A DNA stretch of 64,000 nucleotides from UBA5072 sp041737175 (GTDB lineage: Bacteria > Bacteroidota > Bacteroidia > Bacteroidales > UBA10428), in contig JBGSSF010000006.1 in assembly GCA_041737175.1 (NCBI GenBank), forward strand, positions 1 to 64,000, written 5' to 3'. Made by a program: the position numbers and the translations under genes. Shown in pieces: positions 15,764 to 26,800 of this stretch. The notes beneath the pieces were generated by a model that saw only the letters and a list, made by a program, of their open reading frames with translations, did not search any database and had not been told where the DNA came from. How positions within the stretch are numbered: the first letter of the stretch is position 1; each line of letters starts with the position of its first letter.

Positions 15764-18700
15764 ATGCTCCGGTCAATAGCATCTTTCTTCCTCTTCCTGG
15801 GAATCTCCTGCATTTCCGTAGTTCGTGCGCAAACCTATTTTTTTGACAATTACAGTACATCGCAGGGTTTCGAATCGAAAGTATATGCCATCGTTCAGGA
15901 CAACCAACACTATGTATGGCTGGGAACACAAACCGGCATTTCCAGGTTCGACGGCAGTACCTTTTCCTCCTATTCGGTTGAAAACGGACTTGCCCCCGGC
16001 GCGGTAAGGGTGCTGTTTACCGACCGGGACGATATGATCTGGATGGGACATGAGGGTGGCGGACTCACCCGCTATGACGGCAAATCCTTTGAAAGGATCC
16101 TGCCTGCAGATTCCCTCATCCGTTCCAATATCACATCGATCAGTCAGGATCATGACAACCAGATATGGATCACCACGGAACTAGACGGCGCACTGCGGAT
16201 AAAGAATCCCCGGGAACCAGCGGCCTTCTTCGAATATGAGCATTACCTGAAAGGGAAAAGCCTGGGTGACCAGGTCTTTAACAGCCTGGTGACAGCATCC
16301 GGCGATCACTACTTCATGACCAATGCGGGAATCAAAAAATACAACCGATCCGACAATACATTTGAAAATTACGCCCCTGAAGGCATATTCAAATTCTTCC
16401 CCACTTCGGTAATGTTCGAGGACAGCAAAGGGAACCTGTGGTTTGGCACGTATAACGGAGGCATCAAAAAGCTCGATAAAAAAGAAAATAAGTTTCACTT
16501 TTTTGATACACGAAATGGCCTGGCATCCAACTGGGTAACCTCCATTGCGGAAGACCGCAACGGCAATCTCTGGTTCGGGCACTGGCAGGATAACAACAAT
16601 AAAGGCGGCATCAGCCGTATCGATCCATCGGGGAATATCACAGTATTCAACACCTCCAACGGGCTGCATGACGATCACATCTGGTGTATCCGGGAAGACG
16701 CCGAAGGAAACATTCTGATCGGGACCACGGACCAGGGATTGGAGATCTTCAAGGGTGAACAGTTTTTAAGTTTTTCCACGCAGGACGGCCTGCCGCATAA
16801 CCAGGTAAATGCCGTGATTGAAGATCCACACGGGCAAATATGGATGGGCACCAACCTCGGAATTTTTGTTTATGCCGGGGAAGGAAAGACTCCTCCTTCC
16901 AGGCTTTACAACCAGTCGAACAGCTTTATCAGCAACCAGATCATATTGTTCAGGAAAGACAGAAACAATAACATCTGGATTGGATCGACCGATCAGGGAG
17001 TCATGCTTTATCATACCGGTCAGAGCCGGTTTGTCTCCCAGCCGCGGATTAACGGGTACCTGCCTTTTCAGACCATTTCTAAGGGAATCACGGCGTTGGA
17101 GATAGGCAAAGACAATCACCTATGGATAGGAACCATCCAGGGACTCATTGAATATGACATTGAAACTGAAAGCTATATAGCCACCTATTCCCAGGAATCG
17201 GGGGTGGCTGGCAATCAAATCACTGCTTTGTACACCGATTCCAAAGGTGATTTGTGGATCGGTTCCGACATGAAAAAAGGCCTTACCTGTCTGCATAACG
17301 GCGTGTTCCGGAAAATCCCAACCATCGGCGAGGTTGCCCCAAGTTGCATTGTTGAGGACAGGAACGGTAAGATATGGATAGGCACCATATCCAACGGCCT
17401 GATGGTGCTTGATAACGATTCGGTGGTGCATCGTTATGACATGGGCGACGGTTTGCTTTCCAATTTGATCAATTCTTTGACCTGTGACGCAGATAATAAC
17501 ATTTATGCGGGTACCAACCGCGGATTGAACAAAATCGACCAGGAAAAGAATAAAATACTGTCCTTTACCAAAAAAGTGGGCTTTACAGGCATTGAAACCA
17601 GGAGCAATGCCTGGTGCATGGACAGCAGGGGCAATTTATGGCTTGGTACGGCCAATGGCGCCATACGTTGTGATCTGACCCTGATGGGACGGGAAGATAC
17701 CATAAAACCTGTCGTACGCCTGACTGAGATGCTGGTTAAGGGAGTGCCGGTAGAAATGACCCGAGGAAGGAGGTTCCCCAGCACTGAAAATGACATTACA
17801 TTTAAATACAGCAGCGTATCCCTGACCAATCCCGAAGGACTCACATACCAGGTAATGCTGCGGGGATATCACGATACCTGGGTGGATCAGAAAAATGACA
17901 ATACGATTGTCTTCACCAAATTGCAGCCCGGCAGGTATGTTATGACTGTAAGAGCCCGGAATGGCCAGGGCGAATGGACCGCCACACCCGCAGAATACAG
18001 TTTCAGGATACTGGCTCCATTCTACCAGCGGGGATTTTTCATTGTCACCCTCATCGCGCTCATCCTGGCCTCGATCATTGCCTTCATCCGGATCAGGGAA
18101 AGGAACCTGGTACAGGAAAAGAAAATCCTGGAAGAGAAAGTCAGTGAACGCACCCAGGCCCTGTCAGAGGCAAATGAGCAATTGTCGATGAGAAACCGGG
18201 ACATCACGGACAGCATCACCTATGCCAAAAGAATCCAGTTTGCCATTTTACCGCCTGATATTCCGTTCGACAGGACGTTCATCCTTTTTAAACCGAAGGA
18301 TATTGTAAGCGGCGATTTTTACTGGATGAATTCTGCAGGCGGCAAGGAATTCCTGGCAGCTGTGGATTGCACGGGCCACGGCGTGCCCGGCGCCTTCATG
18401 TCGTTCATCGGATTCACGTCGCTGAACAAGATCATCATTGAAGAGGGGATATACACACCTTCCACCATCCTCGACAGGCTGAATGAGGAGGTTGCCGTTA
18501 CCCTGCATCAGAAGGGAGAAGACATTGTGAATGACGGGATGGATATTTCGCTGGTATGTTATACTCCCGGGACCGGCATGCTGGAATACGCCGGGGCATT
18601 CAATCCCCTCATCATTGTCCGTAGTGGTGAGATCATCGAAGTCAAAGCCGATCGTTTTGCCATCGGTCGCGCCACAGGCAGGGAAAAAACCTTTACCAAC

Positions 18701-18937
18701 CATAATCTACAATTGGAAAAGGGGGATATGTGCTATCTGTTTTCAGACGGCTATGCGGACCAGTTCGGGGGGGCTGCCGGCAAGAAGTTCAAGATTTCTG
18801 CCCTGAAGGAGCTCCTGGCAGGCATCGGGGACATGGAAACGGACAGGCAAAAGGAAATACTCAATCACACCTTTGAAGAGTGGAAAATCAACCAGGACCA
18901 GATCGACGACGTACTGATCGTGGGGAGGAAGTTTTGA
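15764..18937 (+). CDS. Propeller sensor with SpoIIE/PP2C phosphatase
   Basis: A transmembrane protein of 1057 residues. After a signal peptide (MLRSIASFFLFLGISCISVV) come two-component-regulator propeller repeats (about 25-620), each with W-(L/M/I)-G-T and (N/S)GL motifs, then a Y_Y_Y domain (about 640-740). One membrane helix lies near 757-777, and a coiled coil follows (RNLVQEKKILEEKVSERTQA...). The cytoplasmic SpoIIE phosphatase (about 830-1057) keeps its metal motifs DCTGHGVPGAF, NDGMDISL, FSDGYADQFGG and QIDDVLIVG. It should sense a periplasmic ligand and dephosphorylate a cytoplasmic Ser/Thr protein. It lies 9 bp after the caspase gene. A SiaC-like protein, a known target type of such phosphatases, is coded at the window start. 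Confidence 0.92.
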   Translation: MLRSIASFFLFLGISCISVVRAQTYFFDNYSTSQGFESKVYAIVQDNQHYVWLGTQTGISRFDGSTFSSYSVENGLAPGAVRVLFTDRDDMIWMGHEGGGLTRYDGKSFERILPADSLIRSNITSISQDHDNQIWITTELDGALRIKNPREPAAFFEYEHYLKGKSLGDQVFNSLVTASGDHYFMTNAGIKKYNRSDNTFENYAPEGIFKFFPTSVMFEDSKGNLWFGTYNGGIKKLDKKENKFHFFDTRNGLASNWVTSIAEDRNGNLWFGHWQDNNNKGGISRIDPSGNITVFNTSNGLHDDHIWCIREDAEGNILIGTTDQGLEIFKGEQFLSFSTQDGLPHNQVNAVIEDPHGQIWMGTNLGIFVYAGEGKTPPSRLYNQSNSFISNQIILFRKDRNNNIWIGSTDQGVMLYHTGQSRFVSQPRINGYLPFQTISKGITALEIGKDNHLWIGTIQGLIEYDIETESYIATYSQESGVAGNQITALYTDSKGDLWIGSDMKKGLTCLHNGVFRKIPTIGEVAPSCIVEDRNGKIWIGTISNGLMVLDNDSVVHRYDMGDGLLSNLINSLTCDADNNIYAGTNRGLNKIDQEKNKILSFTKKVGFTGIETRSNAWCMDSRGNLWLGTANGAIRCDLTLMGREDTIKPVVRLTEMLVKGVPVEMTRGRRFPSTENDITFKYSSVSLTNPEGLTYQVMLRGYHDTWVDQKNDNTIVFTKLQPGRYVMTVRARNGQGEWTATPAEYSFRILAPFYQRGFFIVTLIALILASIIAFIRIRERNLVQEKKILEEKVSERTQALSEANEQLSMRNRDITDSITYAKRIQFAILPPDIPFDRTFILFKPKDIVSGDFYWMNSAGGKEFLAAVDCTGHGVPGAFMSFIGFTSLNKIIIEEGIYTPSTILDRLNEEVAVTLHQKGEDIVNDGMDISLVCYTPGTGMLEYAGAFNPLIIVRSGEIIEVKADRFAIGRATGREKTFTNHNLQLEKGDMCYLFSDGYADQFGGAAGKKFKISALKELLAGIGDMETDRQKEILNHTFEEWKINQDQIDDVLIVGRKF

Positions 18938-19467
18938 ATTACTTTTTAATATAAACAATCCGCACCAATGGTGCTAATTACATAACTGACCAGATATAAC
19001 AAGCCCCTAGGGCTTTCCTGTTAATAGAAAAGACAATTGTAAGCTATTTCAAGCTGCGTAGCAGCGGCCACACGCTAAGCTGTACGCTAAGCTAGCTAAA
19101 CGCTAAGCGTAGTTTTCTTAACTACGCTTTATAAATTATTATTATTTTTTATCAAATCTTCATTTTTGGCATCTTATTTAGAATTTCTCTAAATTACAAT
19201 TCCCTTTTGCATTTTATTTTTGATTTTAATAATTTGGTTTCATAATTATTCGGAACAGGTTTTTGGAAAGATAGAATGAGTTACGAGAAATTTGATTGAC
19301 CTGTACCGAAATCAAAAATGTTTTTCTATTGAATTTTGATAATTTATCAGATATTCAATGTGGTATGTTATTGTTAAATATTAAGTTGATTTTTTCGAAG
19401 TTGCATTCAGTGTAATTTGAATAAATCAACAACAATAATAGTATTCATATAAATAAATATATTCAGT
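18938..19467. other. 530-bp gene gap: palindromes then A+T-rich DNA
   Basis: The first part holds REP-like palindromes: AGCCCCTAGGGCTT (about 19001), GCTGCGTAGCAGC (about 19054) and a stack of ACGCTAAGC units ending in GCGTAGTTTTCTTAACTACGC (about 19107-19128). The second part (19130-19467) is strongly A+T-rich with no ORF of note. It presumably holds the promoter of the toxin locus, but no clean TAnnTTTG box with a -33 was found. It marks a sharp drop in G+C relative to the upstream gene. Confidence 0.7.
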
Positions 19468-19908
19468 ATGAAAATACGTTTTATTCTTCTTTTAATAGGA
19501 ATCATTGGTTTGATCCAAAAAGCCCGTTCGCAAAACATCACATTTGCTTATGATAATGCGGGGAATAGATATTCAAAAAACGTGATAACCTTAAAATCCA
19601 CTGAATCTGTTCAGGATTCTTCAACTCCAAAGCAGGACACAACAAGATATCAGGAGTTACTGTATGAATTAAGAGTTATCTTATATCCTAATCCCACAAA
19701 GGGTTTGATTATAATCGAACTTCAAAATCTAGATCCCACGGTCCAATCCCAAGTATTTGTCACAGACAATTCCGGGAAAGTCCTTTATAAACAAATGGGT
19801 TTACAACCAAGAAATGAAATAGATCTTTCCTCTTTCAATCCCGGAATGTATTTTCTCAAGGTTCATGCGGGAGACGCGATCTCGGAATGGAAAGTAATCA
19901 AAGAATAA
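19468..19908 (+). CDS. Small T9SS type A sorting-domain protein
   Basis: A protein of 146 residues with a signal peptide (MKIRFILLLIGIIGLIQKARSQ), then NITFAYDNAGNRYSKNVI, which is like the YD-repeat signature of RHS proteins, then a short linker. The C-terminal T9SS type A domain (about 70-146) shows LYPNPTKGLIIIEL, VFVTDNSGKVLYKQ, IDLSSFNPGMYFLKV and a final Lys-rich strand. It would be exported by Sec and then through the type IX machine. It is the first gene of the A+T-rich toxin locus. Its job is unknown; it may be a stub of an older RHS/YD protein that kept its two ends. Confidence 0.8.
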   Translation: MKIRFILLLIGIIGLIQKARSQNITFAYDNAGNRYSKNVITLKSTESVQDSSTPKQDTTRYQELLYELRVILYPNPTKGLIIIELQNLDPTVQSQVFVTDNSGKVLYKQMGLQPRNEIDLSSFNPGMYFLKVHAGDAISEWKVIKE

Positions 19909-19953
19909 AGTTTAAGTGAAAACCAATTTTTAAATCACCCTAAAACCAATTTT

Positions 19954-20790
19954 ATGAAAAACTCTAGCATTGTTCTGATTATGTGCTTTTTATTAACCTA
20001 TACCGCAAACGCACAAATAAAAATTATTTCGAATGGGAATGTCGGTATCGGAAAGGATTTGCCAGCCCAGAAACTGGATATTAACGGATCGATCAGGGGA
20101 AATCAGGCAGCAGGTTCAGTAAACATCCAGACTGATGTGGGCTATTTAAAGATAGGACCAATAAACACAAGTTTTTCTCATTTTTATACTAGTAGTTCAA
20201 ATTTCTATTTTGAAAAAGGCATTGATATACGTACTGGAAAATTAACCAGTTATGATAATGTTGATCTGATGCTCTGCACGGGTTCACAGTTTAATGTCAG
20301 GATGACCATCAATAATTCAACCGGGAATGTTGGCATTGGTTGTTCTCCCCACGCAACAGCTAAATTAGATGTCGCCGGCGATATTGCAGTTAATGGGACA
20401 ATTAAACTCACTTCTGATATTAGATTCAAAGAAAATATAAAACCGCTTGAACAGAGTTTAAACAAAGTAGCATTATTATCGCCAATATCTTTCAACTTTA
20501 AAAAAGAAATCCATGAAACGCCCAATGCAAATTTGAATGATACGGCGAAAATTGACAATGGTTGGCAGGAGGTTGAAAATGCTTTTACAAAGCAAAAAAG
20601 ATATGGATTTTCTGCACAGGAAGTTCAAAAGGTTTATCCTGATTTGGTAACAAAAGATGCAAATGGCTATTTAAGTGTTGATTACCTGGGCCTGATCCCT
20701 GTTTTAGTAGAGGCGATTAAGGAACAACAGGCAAGGATAAGTGAACTGGAAAAGAAACTTAATGCAATTAGCACGAACAAAAGCAATTGA
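19954..20790 (+). CDS. Exported tail-fibre protein with S74 chaperone domain
   Basis: A protein of 278 residues with a signal peptide (MKNSSIVLIMCFLLTYTANAQ). The middle has beta-rich repeats such as GNVGIG and LDVAGDIAVNGTI typical of fibre stalks. The C-terminal S74 intramolecular chaperone (about 150-270) begins SDIRFKENI with the Ser154/Lys159 catalytic pair and continues RYGFSAQEVQKVYPDLV and YLSVDYLGLIPVLVEAIKEQ, then a coiled coil. In phage such domains help trimer folding and then cut themselves off. Bacteroidota have many secreted versions. The RHS gene starts 45 bp downstream, so the three plus-strand genes look like one operon. Confidence 0.87.
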   Translation: MKNSSIVLIMCFLLTYTANAQIKIISNGNVGIGKDLPAQKLDINGSIRGNQAAGSVNIQTDVGYLKIGPINTSFSHFYTSSSNFYFEKGIDIRTGKLTSYDNVDLMLCTGSQFNVRMTINNSTGNVGIGCSPHATAKLDVAGDIAVNGTIKLTSDIRFKENIKPLEQSLNKVALLSPISFNFKKEIHETPNANLNDTAKIDNGWQEVENAFTKQKRYGFSAQEVQKVYPDLVTKDANGYLSVDYLGLIPVLVEAIKEQQARISELEKKLNAISTNKSN

Positions 20791-20835
20791 TTTTTGTCCA
20801 AGAAACTTCCCGAATTCAACTTTATACCATTTGCC

Positions 20836-23800
20836 ATGAGAGTGTTATTTGTACTATTACTTCCTGTTTCTTTACTTTTTATTATTGTATACAACGGTAA
20901 ATCTCAAACACCTGCAAAAAGCTTTACTTTAAACACAACTGTACAGGGTGGAACATACACCGCCCGTGACTGGATCCTGCTGCAACCTTCTTTTGCCACA
21001 ACCAACGGTTATGATTTTACCGCACAAATCAATGAAGATTTGTTATTCCCGGTAGATTACCAGACTATTCAGCCCCCAATAAACAGAACACTTGATCTGA
21101 CACTTCCAGTAGGAACACTTCCCGGAAATCTGGATATTAGTTCATTAGGTGATGCTGTATACACAATTCCCGTAAGTTTACCACCCGGCACGGCAGGAAT
21201 GCAGCCTGAAATAGGCATGAGTTACAATAACCGGGGTGGAAACGGATTTCTGGGTGAACACATGGGCTTGTCTGGTTTTTCAGTCATAACACGTTGTCAA
21301 CAGGATCCATTCAATGATGGAATAACCATGCCGGTAAACCTTGATAATAGTGACAGACTTATGATGGATGGGCATCGACTTGTTCTGACAAATGGCTCCT
21401 GGTGTACTGCTAATTCTGAGTACCGGACACAGGAAGAAACTTATGCCATCATTAAATACTTGGGAAGCTATTTTACGGTTGAAACTCCAGATGGCTATAC
21501 CCGCTATTATGGCGAAGTTGCTTCATCAAGGCTTACAAACAGCAACGGAGCTATTTTATCGTGGCATTTGACCAGGGTCACAGATGCTTTTGGGAATAGC
21601 ATCATTTATTCCTATAAAAAGATGACGCAAACCAATGAAATATTGCCCGATCATATTGAATATACCAAAACTGCCTCTTTTAACGCTTACAACAAAGTTG
21701 AGTTTTATTTTGATAATAATAGAAAGGATAGCATACCGGGTTTTTCAGCAGGCATAAGAATCGGCAAACAACACTTGCTCAGAAAAATATCTGTTTTTTC
21801 CATGGACAGTAAGGAAAAAGAATATCTGTTCAATTATTTCAAAGGGAATAACAATGTTACATACCTCACAAATATTGTTCTTGTAGGTAGAAATGGCGGA
21901 AAATTAAACTCCACACAATTAAATTGGGATAGCCGTCCGGTTGCCAATTTCTACGATGAATATGAGGTATATAGGGAGGAGAGTGCTGACCTGACCAATT
22001 ACACACCTGCTCAAATATTAACTGTCCTGAATAAGCTTACAAAACAGCAAAGGATTTATAACCTGGCTGAGATTGACGGAGACGGTAAATCCGACATCGT
22101 AATCTTGCCAACGGAATACAATACAAACAGGAATATTTTTACGAAATACAGGGGACTTAATCAGTCACGCGTCAATACAATGCCTTCCGGATATAAAAAC
22201 ATACTTTCAGTTGATTTTGATGGAGATACGAGGACTGAACTTTTATTTCATAATGGCAGACTAAGAAACGGATCGATATACCTGGGTCAAACTCCTTACC
22301 CTTCCGGAGATTCTCTGACAAATTCCAATTGTACATTTCAGATCTGGAGATGGGATGATGCTACATCAAATTATCAAACCATTAGTACATCCAATAATTA
22401 TGGCATTGGTTCATTGCAGGCAGGAACTTATCAGTTATTTCCCGGTGATTTTGATGGGAACGGCACCTTTGACCTTTTGTTCGTAAGTCCAGCCTATTAT
22501 TGCGTTTACCTCTCACAGAGAACCCCAACAGGGTTTCAATTTGAGAGAAAATCAGAAGGAGCAAACAATCTGGGGATTAGTGATTATTTTATTTGCGATT
22601 ATAACGGAGACCGAAAGCATGAACTTATTTCAGTAAATACAACAGGTGCCTCTGTTTCGTCCTTTGTTTATAATGCTGCAAATCAGACTTATCTGATCAA
22701 TACCACTCAGATTTCAACCATTGTTAAAAAGAACAGCAGTTATCCTGTATCCTTTGGTGATGTTAACAATGATGGGAATATGGATATTTTTTATAATAAA
22801 AAGATCTATTATTCGAACGGATTAATTCAAACAATCACAAATTCTGAGAATCAATTTGGCACTTTTGAAAACAGTTTTCTCGGTCTTGATCATAATGTCG
22901 ATGGAAAGAGTGAATTCTGCAGAACTACTTTCAACGGCTCAGGGGCCAACGAAATTGTATACAGGTACTATGATGGCACTACATTGAACGAATCAGAAGA
23001 TATCGCTTTGAATGAATACTATATTCCTTACCAGTTTATGTTTGCCGATTTTAATGGTGATGGATTCAGTGAGAAACTTTACAATTACATCTTTGTCGGC
23101 CCGACTGGATTATATGATTATCCCCATGTGGTGCATCGATCTGTTGTCTCAAAAACAACTACAAGCCCATGGGATAAATCAGGCATGCTGGTGAACCGGA
23201 TCACAGATGGCTTGAACAATAAGACTGATTTGGTATATGATATGATGAACTCAAACGGGATGTGCATTAAAACAGAGAATAATTCTGTAAGCAACCCTGT
23301 TGCAACTATCATACCTTCCTTTGTGGCAATCAAGCAGGTAATCAGGGACAATGGCGTTGGAACAAAGCAAACCATAACATATTCTTATCAAAATGCCAGG
23401 TATTTTTACCAGAAAGGCCTGCTTGGTTTTGCTTCTTTTATAACTTCCGATGATGCTTCGAAAATGAAAACGGTTCAACAACAGAACTATGAAAGCACTT
23501 TTTACATTATGTTTCCCTATTCCAATGAGATCAGAACGATTGCTGGAGACACTTTAATATCAGGATTTTACCCGGTATATTATGTTCATAATTACAATCG
23601 TACCGGTCAGAAAAGTTACTATTCATACCTCGGGACTGCTACCGCCAACAATTTTCAGAGCAAGCAAAAAATAATTGAAAACTACACTTACAGTACTTCT
23701 GATTTTAGTCATGGTAACTGGAGTTCCCGATTGGTTAAGTATATAACTTATGCAATAGGATCAGACATTGAGGACGGTCGGCTGACGACAAACAGGGTTG

Positions 23801-26800
23801 CTGAAAGCTTTAATAATAGTAAGTTCTATCGTATAAAATCAGTTATTGATATTAGCAAAAGGAATGATGACGCTGCGGAACATAAATCAAAATTGGAATT
23901 TGGTTTTATAAATAGTTGCAGTCCTGTAATTGATAAGGAGTATACCTATTGGTTCCAGAACGGAGTTGAAGATGGTGATGTGGACACAATCGCATACACC
24001 TATAATACTTTGGGTAACAAAACCTCGACAATAAAAAGATTCGGCAATATCAGCCGCTCTGAAAGCTATATTTATGATTCCAAGGAAAGATTTATTGAAA
24101 AGTATACTGACCCGTTAACGAATTCAACTTCCTTCATTTATACGAACAATGGGCTTTTAAGATATGGCAGCGACCCGAACAAGATTGAAACCTACAGGAT
24201 CTATGATGAATTTGACCGTTCTGTAGAATCCTCCTCATCGGATCAGATCGTGAATACCGTTACATATAACTGGAAGCCTTTGTCAGGAGATGCTGACGCC
24301 CCATCCAATGCATTGTATTATACCCTGGCTACCCAAACTAACAAACCTGATGTTAAAACATACTATGACCTGTTAGGCAGACAATTACGTGTAATAACTA
24401 CTGCTATTAACAATAAACTGGTTTTTAAAGATATTCAGTACAATACCAAAGGCCAGACTACTTGTAAAAGCGATCCGTATTTCAAAGGTGATCCATCGAA
24501 ATGGATTTATTATAGCTACTATTCTGATGGACGATTGAAAGCACAGCGCTTGGACAATGACTTGAAAAAGTTTACATTTACGTATATCAACAATACAGTG
24601 AAGCAAACACAGGTCAATACCGGTCAGATTTACACCAAAACTATTGATGCCCAGGGATTAATAATCAATGCCTCAGACCCTGCCGGAATGATTAGTTATC
24701 AGTACTTTTCATCAGGACTCCCCAGAATAATCACTGCTCCTCAAAATGTTACCACTTTTGAATACGACAAATACGGAACACAAAAAACAATCAATGATCC
24801 AAATGCCGGATTATATGAATATCAATATAACGCTTTCGGAGAGCTGATCTATCAAAAGGACCCAAAAAATAACTGGTTCCGGATAACCAATATGGACCGG
24901 TTGGGACGACCTTTAAAAAAGACATCATCTGATGGAAGCTCCGTAAATTATACCTATGACACGGATTTTAAAGGAGCTGTGTGTAAAGTAACCCAATCAA
25001 ACGGAATGAAATCTGAATTTAAGCATGATCATCTTGGAAGGGTTATCTGTCAAACAGAAACCATCGAAGGTTTGAGTTATATGACTTCCTTCAGGTATAA
25101 TGAATTCGGTGATCCTGATCGGGTGACCTATCCTTCGTCCTTTGAAGTGAAATATTCTTACGATTCCAAGGGCTATTTGTATCAGGTATCACGATCAGAC
25201 AACAATAATATTCTATGGACTGCCGGAGATGTGAATGCACGCGGTCAGTGGTTGGGTTTTAGGCTGGGTAACAGTTTTGACCGCACCTTTATTTATAATG
25301 ATTATGGAATGATTACCAAAATCGCCACAGGTAATGTACAATCATTGGATTATCAATTCAATACGGAAACCGGAAACCTGGATTGGAGAAAGAACAATAA
25401 GAACGGACGGCAGGAATCTTTTACCTATGATCCACAACTCGACAGACTCAAATCCTGGAGAGTCGGGACGGGCACACAACATTTTGCAAACTACAAGACT
25501 GACGGTACTGGTCGGTTCAACGATAAATCCGATGCCGGAACATACACCTATAATTCGTCCCCTGACATTCATCAGGTCACCGGTTTGACCGGAAACCCGG
25601 GAACTTATACCAATGCGCTTTGTACTATCAATTACACTGCTTTCAATAAAGTCGATTCACTCTTTGAAACAGGAAATTACAGGCTGAAATATAAATATGC
25701 AGCTGATGAGCAACGGCGTGTAAGCAGGTTATACAACAGCAGTAATGTCAAAATCAAGGAAACCATTTATATTCCCGGAGGATATGAAGTTGAAAAGACA
25801 GGAGCTGTAACAAGACTGATTCATTACATTCCCGTTGGGGACTGTTGGGCTATGTTTGTAAAGAACAGCTCCGGTCAGGATACGCTATATTATCTGCTTA
25901 CAGATCATCTTGGCTCCTTGCATGTAATTACCAATGCCACAGGAACAAAGCTCAAGGAGTACAGCTTCGATCCGTGGGGTCGCAGGAGAAATCCCGATGA
26001 CTGGACATTCAATAATGTACCGCCGGTGTCCATCACTTCAAGGGGATTTACCATGCATGAACACATGGATAAATTCAATCTGATCAATATGAATGGCCGT
26101 GTGTACGATCCCGTTATGGGTCAGTTCCTGAGTCCCGATCCTTTCATCCAGTACCCTTTCAGCACCCAGAACTTCAACCGGTACAGCTATTGCATGGGCA
26201 ATCCGTTGAAGTATGCGGATCCGAGCGGGTACAGTTATAAACAGGAAATGGTTAACAGATATAGCTATGATGGCGGAGGTTTCTGGTACAGAGGAGCATA
26301 TTATGGTTATGATTCAGAAAACGGATTTTTTAGAAGTGCTGGAGGGGGAACATTAAGTGGAAGCAGTTATCATTATGACTGGGGTTCAGGAACCTATATA
26401 AACCAATTCGGAATTCCGGTGTCGTTTCAGGAGGTTTTTTATGACGATATTACGCCCAATCGATCAGAATACTCAAATGGTTTGGAGAGAACAACGATAT
26501 CGACAAGCTTCAATAGGTTAAATAAAACCGATTGGATTCGTTTCACGTCATTTCAAGTAATTGATATATTCGATATATACTTAAAAGCAAAGTATAAGTC
26601 ACTTCCTATTGACCCTAGACCTATAGGAGCACAGGTTAATGGAGTGAGCGCCTCAGGAGGAGGGGATGAAATAAATTACGTAGAAAAGATTAAAGTAGGT
26701 TCTGAAATCGGTAAAATTTCTTCCGAAATAGCCAAAGAGTCTGGTTTTATCGCTACAATTGGAACCAATGGTAAATATTATAATATATGGACGACCGGCA

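Noticed and set aside
20794..20835. TTG start for the RHS protein
   Set aside because: It puts 14 mixed residues ahead of the signal peptide; the ATG at 20836 starts directly with it.
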